From Plectrocnemia conspersa (Eukaryota > Arthropoda > Insecta > Trichoptera > Polycentropodidae): a stretch of DNA of 64,000 bases. The notes below the pieces were generated by a model. That model made no database searches, was not told the origin of the DNA, and saw nothing but the letters and a program-made list of their open reading frames with translations. The position numbers and the translations under genes are program-made. Below are positions 63,801 through 64,000 of the stretch, one piece after another. Every line of letters starts with the position of its first letter. Within the stretch, counting starts at the first letter, position 1. The stretch covers positions 1-64,000 of the forward strand of contig VTFK01000377.1 of assembly GCA_009617715.1 (NCBI GenBank). The letters run 5' to 3'.

Positions 63801-64000
63801 CGAATTTGGCCGATATTGGTACGCGCTTGTGTTCCGTAAACAAAGTGACACTCGCGTTAATATATTTTTAAAAGAAAAAATCTTCACGAAAAGTGTGTTT
63901 TGTAATTAGTCTTCATTAAATATTCGTAATAAATTACCCCTTGTTAGCTATCAATCAAAAGTTTCGCGCAACAAAAAGCTTTATCGTCAAAAGCCCATTT
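60871..64000 (+). other. Presumed oaf intron, last part
   Basis: No exon is recognised. A 65 bp block at about 61165-61235 is related to 27030-27110. From about 61750 to 62480 the sequence is GC- and CpG-richer, with words such as GGGCGTTTAACAAGCGAC and CCCTCCCCCGGGGGCGGC, and may be regulatory. An A-rich run at 62685-62700 and AT-rich DNA follow. The 68-codon frame at 62157-62363 (minus) and that at 63703-63909 (plus) have no domain support. Confidence 0.4.
61750..62480. promoter_or_regulatory. CpG-richer island in the oaf intron, candidate enhancer
   Basis: The block stands out in base composition, with many CpGs and little open frame, and holds GGGCGTCAAACTTCC, GTGACGTTTATTGAC and GGGGGCGGC-type words. 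It lies 10 kb inside the presumed oaf intron. A role as enhancer or remote promoter is inferred from composition only. Confidence 0.3.

Overview
The window is AT-rich animal nuclear DNA, almost certainly from an insect. Genes are split by introns with GT/AG borders and branchpoint-to-acceptor tracts typical of insects. The proteins match insect families, and the spacers hold remnants of mariner, hAT, piggyBac-like and non-LTR elements. I cannot name the order or species from the sequence. No bacterial, viral or organellar gene block, CRISPR array, or intact tRNA or rRNA gene was seen.

The layout has two halves. From 1 to about 25.9 kb there is little protein-coding DNA. The one supportable gene start there is on the minus strand: a CpG-rich 5' exon near 21.4-21.6 kb, then an exon at 18973-19161 that carries an ATG and a signal peptide and ends at a phase-1 donor. 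The rest of that gene is not recognised in the window. The remaining sequence of this half holds non-autonomous DNA transposons (4.07, 9.20, 14.09, 20.15, 21.65 and 24.40 kb), a 5'-truncated LINE at 17.75-18.73 kb and several degenerate tandem arrays.

From about 26 to 52 kb, five genes follow in alternating orientation. (1) An SLC36-type proton-coupled amino acid transporter (+), coding 30265-33741, with a probable alternative first coding exon at 25975-26007. (2) The planar cell polarity effector fuzzy (-), 36111-37796, complete in six exons. (3) An ankyrin-repeat DHHC palmitoyltransferase of the Patsas type (+), 39291 or 41016 to 44170. (4) A ROR-family receptor tyrosine kinase (-), 46867-50535, complete in six exons with Ig, Frizzled, kringle, transmembrane and kinase parts. 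(5) The first two coding exons of out at first (oaf, +), 51797-52273. SLC36/fuzzy and Patsas/Ror are convergent; fuzzy/Patsas and Ror/oaf are divergent, with 1.3-1.5 kb between start codons. I rebuilt exon borders by hand from splice sites, reading phase and family similarity; every junction in the four complete models keeps frame.

From 52.3 kb to the end no further oaf exon was found, so at least 11.7 kb of its intron probably fills the window. That stretch contains a decayed hAT transposase (59.19-60.87 kb) with a nested 0.2 kb element and some GC-richer islands that may be regulatory.

No new multi-gene system is evident. Two of the five genes (fuzzy and ROR) act in planar polarity or Wnt-type signalling, but nothing in the sequence shows that they work together as a unit.
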